From contig NZ_SRYG01000011.1 in assembly GCF_004793885.1 (NCBI RefSeq), forward strand, positions 1 through 64,000: a stretch of 64,000 nucleotides of DNA, given 5' to 3'. The stretch's first letter is position 1, and every line of letters starts with the position of its first letter. The translations under genes were made by a program, and so were the position numbers. Shown here piece by piece: positions 52,317 through 61,955 of this stretch. This DNA comes from Dubosiella muris. Lineage in GTDB: Bacteria; Bacillota_I; Bacilli_A; Erysipelotrichales; Erysipelotrichaceae. The notes below the pieces were generated by a model, which saw nothing but the letters and a program-made list of their open reading frames with translations, made no database searches and was not told where the DNA came from.

Positions 52317-53663
52317 CTACATGAGCTTCTCTTTTATTTTGTCGACGGCCATTCGAAACGCGTTGTCTTTTTTCATGAGCTCGCACGCGCGGTTGTACGA
52401 CGACTGAATGGTTGTATGGTCGCGGTTTCCCAGGTCTTTTCCAATTTGCATATACGGTTTATGCAGCATTTCCCGTGATAAATACACGCAAATGTGCCGG
52501 GCGTTCATAATTTGTTTGAGTCTTGACTTCCCTTCCAGATCCGCGTACGACAAGCCGTAAAACTGTGAAACGGCTTTTTTTATTTCCCGGATCGTCAGCT
52601 CGCTTCGTTTTTCGATCACGGGTTCTTTTCCCAAATGCTCCATCGCGAATTTCATGTCGATGATATCGGGATTGAACAGTGTGGACTGGAAAATGAGCTG
52701 GTTGAGGCTGCCTTCCAAATTGCGGACGTCGTTGGAAAACGTGAGCGCCAAATAGTCCAGCACGTCGTCGCTAATGATGTCCTCCCTTCCTTCCAGCTTT
52801 TTTTTCAGGATGGCTTTGCTCGTTTCGAAGCCCGGTTTGGAAATATTGATCGCCAGACCGGAGGAGAATCGGGAAACGAGCCGGTTTTGCAGGCCGCTAA
52901 GCTCTCTTGGATGGATGTCGGACGTAATGATGATTTGCGAGTTTTTTTGGATCAGCTGATTATAAACCGTAAAAAAAACTTCCTGACTTGAAGTGTGCTG
53001 AAGGTTCTGAATATCGTCAATCAGAAAATAGTCACAGTCAAGAAGCTGTTCTTTGACCCGGTCGACCGTGTTTCCATGGATGCTTTTGGCTTTCATGGCG
53101 TCGATAAGCAAAGTGACAAAGTCACCACTATACATATAGATGACTTTTGCTTCGGGGCGTTCGGCGGACAAGTAGTTGCCGACGGCGTGGAGAAGATGCG
53201 TCTTTCCCAGACCGGAGTTTCCATAAAGCATGAGCGGGTTGAATGCGGGAAAAGAAATTTGATTGCAGGCCGCAAAGCACGCCGCGTAGGCTTCCTGATT
53301 GCTGTTTCCTTCGATAAAATTTTCGAACGTGTACGTCGGATTGAACTTGTTTTCCAGAAGCGTGTTCGTTCGTTGCTGCACGATGACTTCCGGCATCATT
53401 TGTTCCATTTCCTTGTATTCGATTAAATGGATCCGGACTGGCGAAGACCATTCCTCGCTTAGCGTCGATTCGAAAATCGCCAGCTGCCGTTCCATGATGG
53501 CTTTGGTGATCGAAGATCGGTATGCGATGTACGCGATGTCGTTTTCAATTTTAAATAATGTCGTTTTATAGATCCACGCCTGAAAATCCTGGTCGTTGAA
53601 ATAGTGCGAACTATGGATCTTTTTTAGGACATTTTCCCACATCCGGTCAAAATTCGCGGGCAT
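52317..53663 (-). CDS. dnaA: Chromosomal replication initiator DnaA
   Basis: This 448-residue initiator has domain I (1-about 85), a short linker, the AAA+ domain III with Walker A GNSGLGKT (148-155) and Walker B DYFLIDDIQNL, an arginine finger near LVSRFSSG, and domain IV with the DnaA signature DLGNRDHTTIQSSYN. Intergenic DnaA-box clusters lie on both sides. Its ribosome site is AAGGAGGG. Confidence 0.98.
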   Translation of the reverse strand: MPANFDRMWENVLKKIHSSHYFNDQDFQAWIYKTTLFKIENDIAYIAYRSSITKAIMERQLAIFESTLSEEWSSPVRIHLIEYKEMEQMMPEVIVQQRTNTLLENKFNPTYTFENFIEGNSNQEAYAACFAACNQISFPAFNPLMLYGNSGLGKTHLLHAVGNYLSAERPEAKVIYMYSGDFVTLLIDAMKAKSIHGNTVDRVKEQLLDCDYFLIDDIQNLQHTSSQEVFFTVYNQLIQKNSQIIITSDIHPRELSGLQNRLVSRFSSGLAINISKPGFETSKAILKKKLEGREDIISDDVLDYLALTFSNDVRNLEGSLNQLIFQSTLFNPDIIDMKFAMEHLGKEPVIEKRSELTIREIKKAVSQFYGLSYADLEGKSRLKQIMNARHICVYLSREMLHKPYMQIGKDLGNRDHTTIQSSYNRACELMKKDNAFRMAVDKIKEKLM

Positions 53664-54070
53664 ACGATCCCTCCTTTTAGGTTTTCATTATACATGAAAG
53701 GGGAAAAACGGGCAATCAAATCTTGAGTTTTCCACAATATCCCCAATGTAGAATGTGGATAAACTTTTCCTTATTGGGAGTATTGGGGAAAACTGGCGAA
53801 AAAGAGTGGGGAAAACTTTGGTTGTCCCCAATGGAAAAATGAGAAAAAACGGATAGGTAAAACGTAAAAGTGATTTTCCCCAGTTTTCCCCATCCCCAAA
53901 ATCCCCGAGCGGTTTTTAAGGGGGATAAAAGGGGAAAACCTGTGGAAATTATCCCCTTTTATCCCCGCACGTGGAAAAACAAGAAAAAGTTATCCCCTCT
54001 TTTGTGGGAAAAACCGAGGGTTTTCCGCTCTTTTCCTTTTATATTTATTGGTGGAATCGGAAAAAACATG
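53664..54070. other. oriC: oriC: repeat-rich gap between dnaA and rpmH
   Basis: About 400 bases hold at least a dozen related nonamers: one classical box TGTGGATAA (53754-53762); TGGGGAAAA at 53784 and 53807 and, inverted, at 53874 and 53884; TTATCCCC at 53949, 53959 and 53990; TTTTCCACA at 53728; TTGTCCCCA at 53822; AGGGGAAAA at 53930. An AT-rich part (54030-54052, CTTTTATATTTATTGG) next to rpmH could be the unwinding element. The divergent dnaA and rpmH genes support origin function. Confidence 0.88.
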
Positions 54071-54072
54071 TG

Positions 54073-54101
54073 TTGACGGGGTGTAGGGGATTTGCTATAA
54101 T
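54073..54101 (+). promoter_or_regulatory. Promoter of rpmH-rnpA-yidC
   Basis: TTGACG (54073-54078), 17-base spacer, TATAAT (54096-54101) with extended TGC. Confidence 0.85.
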
Positions 54102-54153
54102 GAGTCAGCAATCTTATTTGAAAATTAATAGAAGACTGAGGGGTGTGAATGAC

Positions 54154-54288
54154 ATGAAAAGAACATATCAGCCAAGTAAGAGAAAACACAAAACAGTTCA
54201 TGGTTTCCGTGCTCGTATGGCTACCGTCGGTGGTCGTAAAGTTCTAGCTCGCAGAAGAGCAAAAGGTAGAAAGGTATTATCCGCATAG
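54154..54288 (+). CDS. rpmH: 50S ribosomal protein L34
   Basis: A 44-residue, highly basic protein: [19 protein letters not shown] and on, to [11 protein letters not shown]. The start at 54154 is set by the universal L34 N terminus and AGGGGTG upstream. It lies next to rnpA as in nearly all bacteria. Confidence 0.98.
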   Translation: MKRTYQPSKRKHKTVHGFRARMATVGGRKVLARRRAKGRKVLSA

Positions 54289-54315
54289 AAATCACCAGTT
54301 TAGGTGATTTTTTTG
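54289..54315 (+). terminator. Terminator or attenuator between rpmH and rnpA
   Basis: AAATCACC / GGTGATTT (54289-54310, six-base loop), then TTTT. It would lower rnpA, yidC and jag expression relative to the abundant L34. Confidence 0.7.
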
Positions 54316-54330
54316 TCTGGATAAAGATGT

Positions 54331-54681
54331 ATGAAAAAGAAGTGCAGAGTTTGTAAAAACTACGAGTTTTCTTCGATTATCCAGAAAAGGAAATATATCA
54401 AGTCTAGTGCGTTTGTTTTTTATTATCAACCGAAGAAAGAAGAACACGCGCGTGTCGGGATCAGTGTCGGAAAAAAACTCGGAAACGCTGTCGCGCGCAA
54501 CAAGGTAAAGCGGCAGATCCGCGGAATGATCGACGCGCTATATACGTTTGATGAAGCGTATGACACGATCCTGATCGTTCGTCCGGTTTATCAAAAACAA
54601 ACGTTCGAGCAAAACTTCAAAGAACTTGAAACAAGCAAGAGAAAGCTTGACCGAAGACGACAAGGAAAGGAACAAAGATGA
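54331..54681 (+). CDS. rnpA: Ribonuclease P protein component
   Basis: A 116-residue basic protein that assists RNase P RNA in tRNA 5' processing. The RNP motif is VGKKLGNAVARNKVKRQIRG at about 46-65. It has a short Cys-containing N terminus (KKKCRVCKNYEF). Its stop overlaps the yidC start (ATGA). Confidence 0.95.
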   Translation: MKKKCRVCKNYEFSSIIQKRKYIKSSAFVFYYQPKKEEHARVGISVGKKLGNAVARNKVKRQIRGMIDALYTFDEAYDTILIVRPVYQKQTFEQNFKELETSKRKLDRRRQGKEQR

Positions 54682-55700
54682 CTCATTTTTTACAAAGCAA
54701 GTTTAAGATTTTCATGCTTTGCGCATTTGTCCTGCTTGGTTTGACCGGCTGTTCCAATCCGCGAGGAACGGATGGAAAAACAAAAGTCGATCAAATCATC
54801 GCCAGCGAGCAAATGGTCGTTGAAAAAGGCCGGATCAACGTGTCGGATATCAGCGACGAGGCATTGAAAAAGAAATATGAAAAGCTTGGTGACAAGGATA
54901 CGATCACAATCGAGCCGACTTCATTTAGCGAAGCGTTATCCGCGAGCTGGTTCGACGGATTGATCGTATGGCCGATTGCGCAGCTAATCAACGTGTTTGC
55001 ATCGTGGACGGATGCGGGAATCGGAATTATTTTAGCGACGTTGCTCATTCAGATTCTCGTCTTCGCGTTTACGTACAAATCCCAGCTTTCGATGCAGCGG
55101 ATGCAGGAGGCGCAGCCGGAAATCGAGCGCCTTCAAAGCAAATACAAAGGAAAAGACGACGAGCGTTCCCGCATGATGATGGCGCAGGAAATGCAGAAAG
55201 TGTACACGAAATACGATATCCATCCATTTGGATCCATTTTGGTCACCTTCATTCAGCTGCCAATCATGATGGGCGTGTACTACGCGACGATGCGGGCGGC
55301 CGCGGTCGTGTACGGAACCTTCTTTGGCATGCCGCTGTCGGAAACGCCAATCGCGGCGTTCACGAGCTTTGGTTCGGGCGACGTGCAATGGGGACCAATG
55401 ATCGTTTATGTTTTGATGATCATATTCCAAATCATTTCTTTGCAGCTGCCAAAATGGCTGAAGAAATACGATGACAAGAAAAACAATGTAAAACAAAAGA
55501 AGTATTTGAAACAGGAAAACGGAATGGCCAACACGATGAATACGACGATGTATTTCTCGACCGCTTTGATCGCGGTGATGTATTTAAGCTGGCCAATCGC
55601 CATGTCGTTTTACTGGCTCGTATCGTCGGTGATTCGTTCGATTCAGTCCCTGTTCCTTCATTTTGTGATTATGGACAAAGATAAAACAAAGAAAAAGTAG
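54678..55700 (+). CDS. yidC: Membrane protein insertase YidC (lipoprotein type)
   Basis: This 340-residue insertase has a lipoprotein signal (lipobox LTGC, Cys25), a periplasmic-type outer segment, and five membrane helices. The conserved 60KD_IMP core covers about 85-325 (ATLLIQILVFAFTYK; FIQLPIMMGVYYA; FYWLVSSV). It inserts membrane proteins, alone or with SecYEG. It is the Gram-positive SpoIIIJ/YidC1 position, followed by jag. Confidence 0.95.
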   Translation: MTHFLQSKFKIFMLCAFVLLGLTGCSNPRGTDGKTKVDQIIASEQMVVEKGRINVSDISDEALKKKYEKLGDKDTITIEPTSFSEALSASWFDGLIVWPIAQLINVFASWTDAGIGIILATLLIQILVFAFTYKSQLSMQRMQEAQPEIERLQSKYKGKDDERSRMMMAQEMQKVYTKYDIHPFGSILVTFIQLPIMMGVYYATMRAAAVVYGTFFGMPLSETPIAAFTSFGSGDVQWGPMIVYVLMIIFQIISLQLPKWLKKYDDKKNNVKQKKYLKQENGMANTMNTTMYFSTALIAVMYLSWPIAMSFYWLVSSVIRSIQSLFLHFVIMDKDKTKKK

Positions 55701-55710
55701 GTGAGAAATC

Positions 55711-56340
55711 ATGGAGTTTGAAAAATTTACCGGAAAAACACTTGAAGAGGCGCTGAAAAAAGCGGCGCAGGCCAAAGAGGTAACTGTGGAGGAATTGACC
55801 TACACGGTTCTCGAAGAAAAGGCTGGATTTCTAGGTATCGGAAAAACCGTGGAAATCGAAGTGTATTGTGATAAAGACATTCAACAATTTATTCATGATT
55901 ATATCCAGACTTACTTTGACAACGCGCAGCTGGATGGCGAAACGGAAGTCAAAAAAGACGGCGACGATTTTTACCGCGTCATGGTGAACACTAACAATAA
56001 CGCGATCCTGATCGGAAAAAACGGAAAGTCGCTGCAAGCTTTCAACCGGCTTGTAAAAGCCGCCGCGAGCGCCGCGTTTAAAAGAAGAGTTCGCTTGCTC
56101 ATTGATGTCAACGGATATAAAAAAGATCGGTATGAGAAGATTTGCCGTATGGCGATTCGGGTGGCCAAAGATGTCCGCCGGACGAAAGTCGATGCCGAAC
56201 TGGATCCGATGCCGGCCGATGAACGCAAAGCGATCCACAATTCTTTAGCGAAGATGGCCGATATCTCCACCCGTTCGGAAGGAGAGGGTGTCAATCGCCA
56301 TTTGTGTATCTTGTATACACCAGGAAAAGAAATCGAATAA
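55711..56340 (+). CDS. khpB: RNA-binding protein Jag/KhpB
   Basis: A 209-residue protein with the Jag-N domain (1-about 50; EFTGKTLEEALKKAA pattern with FEKFTGK), a KH domain (about 85-145; AILIGKNGKSLQAFNRLVK) and an R3H domain (about 150-205; RKAIHNSLAKM). In streptococci KhpB with KhpA binds many RNAs and affects cell elongation. It follows yidC by ten bases. Confidence 0.93.
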   Translation: MEFEKFTGKTLEEALKKAAQAKEVTVEELTYTVLEEKAGFLGIGKTVEIEVYCDKDIQQFIHDYIQTYFDNAQLDGETEVKKDGDDFYRVMVNTNNNAILIGKNGKSLQAFNRLVKAAASAAFKRRVRLLIDVNGYKKDRYEKICRMAIRVAKDVRRTKVDAELDPMPADERKAIHNSLAKMADISTRSEGEGVNRHLCILYTPGKEIE

Positions 56341-56367
56341 GCGGGAATTGGACATTCCCGTTTTTTT
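56341..56367 (+). terminator. Terminator after khpB
   Basis: CGGGAAT / ATTCCCG (56342-56360), then seven T. Confidence 0.85.
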
Positions 56368-56385
56368 GTTAGGAGGAGAAAGACG

Positions 56386-56946
56386 ATGAAAATTATAGCA
56401 GGATTGGGAAATCCAGGATTAAAATATGAAAATACGCGCCATAACGCCGGATTTATGACGATGGATAAAATCGCAAGGGAGCTTGGTGAAACGTGGAACC
56501 AGGAAAAGTTTTCATCCCAGTGGATCAAGACGAAAGTCCATGGAGAAGACGTGGTTTTGTTAAAGCCGCTCACGTATATGAATGAAAGCGGCATCGCCTT
56601 GCGGCAATGTCTTGATTTTTACAAAGCAGCGCCAGAAGACGTACTCGTCTTATATGACGATGTCGATTTGCCGGTAGGAAAGATCCGCCTGCGTCAAAAA
56701 GGAAGCGCCGGTGGTCACAACGGGATCAAAAGCGTGATTCAATGCATTTTTACGCAGGAGTTCGACCGCATCCGGATTGGCGTAGGAAAAGATCCTCGCA
56801 TTCCGATGATCAACTGGGTGCTTGGGAAATTCCGTCCCGCGGAAAAAGAAGACATCGAAGCGGCGACGGATTTGGCCGCGCAGGCCGCAATTTATGCGAT
56901 CGACCATCCGTACAGCGACACCATGAACCATTTTAATAAGAAGTAG
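56386..56946 (+). CDS. pth: Peptidyl-tRNA hydrolase
   Basis: This 186-residue enzyme recycles peptidyl-tRNA. It has GLGNPGLKYENTRHNAGF with N10 and the catalytic H19, PLTYMNESG, YDDVDLPVGKIRLR and GSAGGHNGIKS. AGGAGG lies upstream. It is followed by mfd nine bases later. Confidence 0.96.
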   Translation: MKIIAGLGNPGLKYENTRHNAGFMTMDKIARELGETWNQEKFSSQWIKTKVHGEDVVLLKPLTYMNESGIALRQCLDFYKAAPEDVLVLYDDVDLPVGKIRLRQKGSAGGHNGIKSVIQCIFTQEFDRIRIGVGKDPRIPMINWVLGKFRPAEKEDIEAATDLAAQAAIYAIDHPYSDTMNHFNKK

Positions 56947-56955
56947 GGAATTCAT

Positions 56956-59900
56956 ATGATTGATCCAATTTTAAAAAAACTGGAAACCAATCCGGTGACG
57001 CAAGCCATTTTGCGCAAAGAAAACCGGATCGGGCATTTGTATCCAATGGAGGAGGCGCTGCTTTTGACAGCGGCGTTCCAGGTGGACCGGAAAACGCGCA
57101 TCATCGTCAAGCGAAACCGGTACGAAGCCAATCAGCTTTATGAACGGATTGCCGCGATGGAAGAAGATTGTCTGCTGTTCACGATGGAAGAATCGCTGCG
57201 CGTCCAGGCAATCGCCGCTTCGCCCGAAGACCGGGAAGCGGCGCTCGGCACGTTGACGCAGCTTGTTAAAAATCCAAAACCGCGGTTGATCGTCTGCAAT
57301 ACGGCGGGCTTTTTGCGTTTCCTCCCTTCCTATGAATTGATGAAAGAAAACATCCTCACGTTCCATGTCGGACAGGAACTGGAAATGGCGGCTCTGAAAA
57401 AAAAGCTGAACCGGATTGGCTACGGCAAGGTCAACTATGTCGACCGGCCCTGCACTTTCGCGGCCCGGGGCGGCATTGTGGACGTGTATCCGCTCGGGTA
57501 CGAGCATCCGGTACGCATTGAGTTTTTCGATACCGAAATCGACTCGATTCGTTTGATCAATGAAACGACCCAGCGCACGATTGCCTCCCAAACCGAATGC
57601 ACGATTGGACCAGCCACTGATATTTTATTCCAGGACGAGCAAATTGAGGAAATCAAAGCGCTTGTCAGCCAAAAGCTCGAAAAGGAAGCAGGCGCTCTTT
57701 CGGACGAGGAAGCGGAACGGCTCAACGATCATATCGAAGCGGATTTGCGGGCGCTGGAAACGTTTGAACCCGAGGCGAGGCTGTATTTGTATTTTAGTTA
57801 CGTACATAGCGACAGTTTGCTTGACTACGTGGATGGCGAAGTCATTTTATCGAGTCAGGAGCAAGTGGAACGAGCCGCGAAAAAACTCAACGAGGACAAC
57901 ATCGCCTTCTTGCAGGAAATGATTCAGGACCGGAAGGCGCTGAGCCGGTATATCATGTTTCATGATTTATACGCGATGGAAAAAAAGAGGCCTTTTCTCA
58001 TGTTCCACGAATTTCAGGATTTGCATGATCCGCTTGTTTCGAAAATTTATCCTCTGGACCAAGTCAAAGAGCCTCTGTCCCAGTTTTTTGAAACCCATCA
58101 TCCGGATGCGCAGTTCGCGTTGAACGAAGAAGAACGCAAAAAAGTCGAAAGCTTGAGTCCTTTTCCGCTCCGATTTGTTCCTGATTGTTTTTATGAAGGA
58201 TTTTCATATGAAAACCACGAAGTGTTTACAAGCAAAGAACTGTTTGAACAGGAGCCTAAACATCAGCGGTACCAAAAAACGTTCAAGGAAGGGCAGATTT
58301 TGGAAAATGTGCTGGAGCTGGAAAAAAACGACTATGTTGTGCATGGCCAATACGGCATTGGGCAGTATTTAGGAATCGTGACGCGTGAAACGAACGGAAA
58401 AGCGGCGGATTATTTGCATATTTTATACCGGGGCGGCGACGAGCTGTTTGTGCCTCTTTCGCAGTTTCAGCTTGTCCGAAAATACATTTCCAAAGAAGGG
58501 GCGGGCGTCAAGCTTTCCCAGCTTGGAAGCAGCCAGTGGCAAAAGACGAAAGAGCGTGTCAACGCCAAAATCGAAGAAATCGCGTCCCGGCTCATTGAGT
58601 TGTATGCGCATCGAAACGAGGAAATCGGCTACGCCTATCCAAAAGACGACGCGCTGCAGACGCAGTTTGACGAGGCGTTCGAATACGAGCCGACACTTGA
58701 CCAAACAAGAGCGGTGCATGAAATCAAAATGGAAATGGAAAAACCGAAGCCCATGGATCACTTGCTTTGCGGCGACGTTGGCTTTGGCAAGACGGAAGTG
58801 GCGATGCGATGCGCCTTCAAGGCCATCGCGAGCGGCAAGCAAGTCGTGTTTTTGTGCCCGACGACCATTTTGTCGATGCAGCACTATAAGACGCTACAAG
58901 AACGGTTCGAATCGACCGGGGCGAACATCGCGCTCGTCAACCGGTTCGTTCCCGCCAGTCAAATCAAGCAAATCAAGGAAGGATTGAAAAACGGGACGAT
59001 TGACCTGGTTGTCGGCACCCATAAACTGCTAAGCAAGTCGTTCGAATACAAAGATCTAGGTTTTTTAATCATTGACGAGGAACAGCGGTTTGGCGTGGAG
59101 CACAAGGAAAAAATCAAGGAAATGAAAGACACGATTGACGTTCTTTCTTTGTCGGCGACGCCAATTCCGAGAACGCTACAAATGTCCTTGATTGGCGTTC
59201 GAACGATTTCGCAACTGAACACGCCGCCCGCGCACCGGCACCCGATTCAAACGTATGTGATTGAAAAGCGGGGCAGTGCGGTAGAGGAAATGATCGAACG
59301 GGAACTCGCGCGGGGCGGCCAGGTGTTTTATTTATACAATCGCGTGGCCAATATTTACGCGGTGGCCAAAAAGCTTCAAAAGAAATTCCCGGATGTGCCA
59401 ATCGCGGTCGCGCATGGAAAGATGTCCAGAGAAGACATCGAGTCGACCATGTACGACTTCTCGAGCGGTAAATATAAAATTCTCGTCTGCACGACGATCA
59501 TTGAAACCGGATTGGATATCGCCAACGCCAACACGATCATTATCGACCAGGCGGATCATTTCGGCTTGTCGCAGCTGTACCAGATCCGCGGTCGCGTCGG
59601 CCGCCGGGATAAAATCGGGTATTGCTACTTGATGGTCGATCCGCATAAAGAGCTAACCGAGCAAGCGCATAAGCGGTTGCAATCCATCAAGGAGTTCACG
59701 GAGCTTGGATCGGGATACAAGATCGCGATGCGGGATTTGACGATTCGCGGCGCGGGCGACATGCTGGGACCGCAGCAAGCCGGCTTCATCGACCAGGTCG
59801 GTTTGGATATGTATCTGGAACTGTTGTCGAACGCAATCGCTCGAAAACAAGGAAAACTCGTGGAACAAAAACCTGAAAAGAGCGCGCAGATTCATGTGAA

Positions 59901-60345
59901 TGGGTATATTCCGTCCCAGTTTACCGAAAACGATGGCGACAAGCTCGACTTGTATCAGGAAATCAAAGCGGCAAAAAGCCTGCAGGCGCTTCATGATTAC
60001 GAATTGCGCATCATCGACTTGTTTGGAAAAATGCCAAAAGAAGTCAAGCAGCTGTTCAAACAGCGCCAGCTGGATTTGTTCGTCAACGAGGAAGGCGTCG
60101 ATTCCATGCGGGAAACGACCACGCACGTCGTGATCAAGATGACGCCAGAATGGTCGAGCCGCGTCGACGGGGCGAAGCTGTTCACGGCCATGAGCGCGCT
60201 GTCGAAAAAAATCTCGTTGAAGCTGAAAGACCGGCGCATTGAAATCACATTGGAGAAGAAATCGAAATACTTGGATTTGCTGCTGAAAGTCATCGACTTG
60301 CTCACGCAAGCCAGCAAAACCATGATGAGAAAGGAAAACGAATGA
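56956..60345 (+). CDS. mfd: Transcription-repair coupling factor
   Basis: This 1129-residue translocase removes stalled RNA polymerase and recruits UvrA. Order: UvrB-like region (1-about 330), RNA polymerase interaction domain (about 450-520; KNDYVVHGQYGIGQYLG), superfamily 2 helicase with Walker A GDVGFGKTE and DEEQRFGV, SATPIPRTL, the second lobe with GRVGRRDKIGYCYL, and a TRCF C-terminal domain (about 965-1065). Its stop overlaps rqcP (ATGA). Confidence 0.97.
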   Translation: MIDPILKKLETNPVTQAILRKENRIGHLYPMEEALLLTAAFQVDRKTRIIVKRNRYEANQLYERIAAMEEDCLLFTMEESLRVQAIAASPEDREAALGTLTQLVKNPKPRLIVCNTAGFLRFLPSYELMKENILTFHVGQELEMAALKKKLNRIGYGKVNYVDRPCTFAARGGIVDVYPLGYEHPVRIEFFDTEIDSIRLINETTQRTIASQTECTIGPATDILFQDEQIEEIKALVSQKLEKEAGALSDEEAERLNDHIEADLRALETFEPEARLYLYFSYVHSDSLLDYVDGEVILSSQEQVERAAKKLNEDNIAFLQEMIQDRKALSRYIMFHDLYAMEKKRPFLMFHEFQDLHDPLVSKIYPLDQVKEPLSQFFETHHPDAQFALNEEERKKVESLSPFPLRFVPDCFYEGFSYENHEVFTSKELFEQEPKHQRYQKTFKEGQILENVLELEKNDYVVHGQYGIGQYLGIVTRETNGKAADYLHILYRGGDELFVPLSQFQLVRKYISKEGAGVKLSQLGSSQWQKTKERVNAKIEEIASRLIELYAHRNEEIGYAYPKDDALQTQFDEAFEYEPTLDQTRAVHEIKMEMEKPKPMDHLLCGDVGFGKTEVAMRCAFKAIASGKQVVFLCPTTILSMQHYKTLQERFESTGANIALVNRFVPASQIKQIKEGLKNGTIDLVVGTHKLLSKSFEYKDLGFLIIDEEQRFGVEHKEKIKEMKDTIDVLSLSATPIPRTLQMSLIGVRTISQLNTPPAHRHPIQTYVIEKRGSAVEEMIERELARGGQVFYLYNRVANIYAVAKKLQKKFPDVPIAVAHGKMSREDIESTMYDFSSGKYKILVCTTIIETGLDIANANTIIIDQADHFGLSQLYQIRGRVGRRDKIGYCYLMVDPHKELTEQAHKRLQSIKEFTELGSGYKIAMRDLTIRGAGDMLGPQQAGFIDQVGLDMYLELLSNAIARKQGKLVEQKPEKSAQIHVNGYIPSQFTENDGDKLDLYQEIKAAKSLQALHDYELRIIDLFGKMPKEVKQLFKQRQLDLFVNEEGVDSMRETTTHVVIKMTPEWSSRVDGAKLFTAMSALSKKISLKLKDRRIEITLEKKSKYLDLLLKVIDLLTQASKTMMRKENE

Positions 60346-60608
60346 GACTGGATAAATATTTAAAAACGGCCCGGATTTTAAAACGGCGCGAAGCGGCTAA
60401 AGAGCTCGCTTTGCAAGGCCGGGTACACGTCAACGGAAAAGCGGCGAAGCCATCCCAGGAAGTAAAAGAGGGCGACTTGCTGCGACTGGAGTTTGGCGCC
60501 CGGATTCTGGAAATCCGGATTCTGGAAATCAAAAAACAAGTGTCGAAGCAAAACGCTTCGCTGCTGTTTGAAGTAGTAAAAGAAGAACGAATAGAAGAAA
60601 AAGATTAA
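60342..60608 (+). CDS. rqcP: S4-domain ribosome quality-control protein RqcP
   Basis: An 88-residue S4 protein of the HslR/YabO group (MRLDKYLKTARILKRR; GRVHVNGKAAKPSQEVKEGD). In Bacillus RqcP binds 50S-peptidyl-tRNA complexes and helps RqcH add alanine tails. It overlaps mfd by four bases, as in many Bacillota. Confidence 0.92.
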   Translation: MRLDKYLKTARILKRREAAKELALQGRVHVNGKAAKPSQEVKEGDLLRLEFGARILEIRILEIKKQVSKQNASLLFEVVKEERIEEKD

Positions 60609-60680
60609 GAATCGTTCTTAATTTAAGAGAAAAAATATCGGATTTTGGTGTTTTTATTCCGAAAAAGGAGGGAAAAGGCG

Positions 60681-61907
60681 ATGAAACTCAATCAAAAATG
60701 CGAAGAACGGAAAGTTTTGCGCGATCCAATCCATGGGTACATTCATATTGAATATCAGCTTCTTTGGGAGCTGCTGCAAACCCGGGAGTTTCAGCGCCTG
60801 CGCCGCATCCATCAGCTGGGTGGCAATTACTATGTGTATCATACGGCCGAGCATTCCCGATTCGCCCATTCGCTGGGTGTGTATGAAATTGTGAACCGGA
60901 TGGTTCACGAAGTCGAAGATATGCGAAACGGGTTGAGCGAGCGGGAAAAGATCATTGCGATGAGCGCCGCTTTGCTGCACGATTTAGGGCATGGACCTTT
61001 TTCCCATTTTTACGAGTCGCTCACCAAAAAGCGGCACGAGGAAGTAAGCGTGGATGTGATTTTGGATCCGCATTCCCAAATTCATCAAGTTCTGACTTCG
61101 TATGAATTGGATCTGCCGCTTGAGATCGTGGCCATTCTTCGCCACCAGCATCCGGTGTTCGTGCTCAATCAAATCATTTCCTCGCAGCTGGACGCGGATC
61201 GAATGGATTATTTGCTGCGGGACGCGTATGAAACCGGCACGAGCTATGGAACGTTTGATTTGGAGCGGATCTTGCGCACGCTGCGGGTTTGCGACCACCG
61301 GCTATGCATTAAAGAAAGCGGGATCCATTCGGTGGAGGATTACATCATGGCGCGTTACCACATGTACTGGCAGGTGTATTTGCATCCGGACGCGAAAGCG
61401 TTCGAATTGCTGATTTCGAAGTTTTACCAGCGGTACGCGCAAATCAAGCACACGCTGCCGGCTTCTTCGCTGACGCTGCTCGATGCGCCGTATGATTTGA
61501 ATTCTTTTATGAAACTGGATGAGTGCCGGCTGTTCTCCTTGTTCCAGGATGGATTGGAAAGCGAGGATCCTTATTTGCGGGATATCGCGTCCCGCATTTT
61601 GGAGCGGCGTCTTTTTGACTGGATCGAGGATCCTTCCGCACGGCAAGTGGAAACGATTCGTTCCGAAATTGAAAAACGGGGACTTCCTTTGGATTTGTAC
61701 TACCACGAGGAGTTCTCCCATTCAAGTATGTATTTGCCGTATCGGGAAAAAGACGAGGAAGAGGCTATTGGTGTTTTAAGCGCCAGCGGCCGCGTTGAAA
61801 AGCTTTCGGAAAAAAGCGAAATCGTGAAGGCGCTGATGAAAATGGAAACCCATACGAGACGAAGGGTGTATTTTGTCAAGAAAAAAGCGAGATTCGACAC
61901 GTTTTAA
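60681..61907 (+). CDS. HD-domain phosphohydrolase, dGTPase-like (YwfO family)
   Basis: A 408-residue HD hydrolase. It opens with VLRDPIHGYIHIEYQ, and the HD metal site is made of H in EHSRFAHSLGV, HD in ALLHDLGHGPFSH and D in LDADRMDYLLRDAY. Relatives are SAMHD1-like dNTP triphosphohydrolases, so dNTP pool control is plausible; the substrate is unproven. The start at 60681 follows AGGAGGG. Confidence 0.9.
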   Translation: MKLNQKCEERKVLRDPIHGYIHIEYQLLWELLQTREFQRLRRIHQLGGNYYVYHTAEHSRFAHSLGVYEIVNRMVHEVEDMRNGLSEREKIIAMSAALLHDLGHGPFSHFYESLTKKRHEEVSVDVILDPHSQIHQVLTSYELDLPLEIVAILRHQHPVFVLNQIISSQLDADRMDYLLRDAYETGTSYGTFDLERILRTLRVCDHRLCIKESGIHSVEDYIMARYHMYWQVYLHPDAKAFELLISKFYQRYAQIKHTLPASSLTLLDAPYDLNSFMKLDECRLFSLFQDGLESEDPYLRDIASRILERRLFDWIEDPSARQVETIRSEIEKRGLPLDLYYHEEFSHSSMYLPYREKDEEEAIGVLSASGRVEKLSEKSEIVKALMKMETHTRRRVYFVKKKARFDTF

Positions 61908-61917
61908 GCGGGTTTTG

Positions 61918-61946
61918 TTTGAAAAAAAATCCAATCATGATACTAT
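61918..61946 (+). promoter_or_regulatory. Promoter directly upstream of the YwiB-like gene
   Basis: TTTGAA (61918-61923), 17-base spacer, TACTAT (61941-61946) with extended TGA. The ATG is only nine bases further and no ribosome site is seen, so the mRNA should start at or within two bases of the codon. Confidence 0.5.
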
Positions 61947-61955
61947 ACATTCGCT

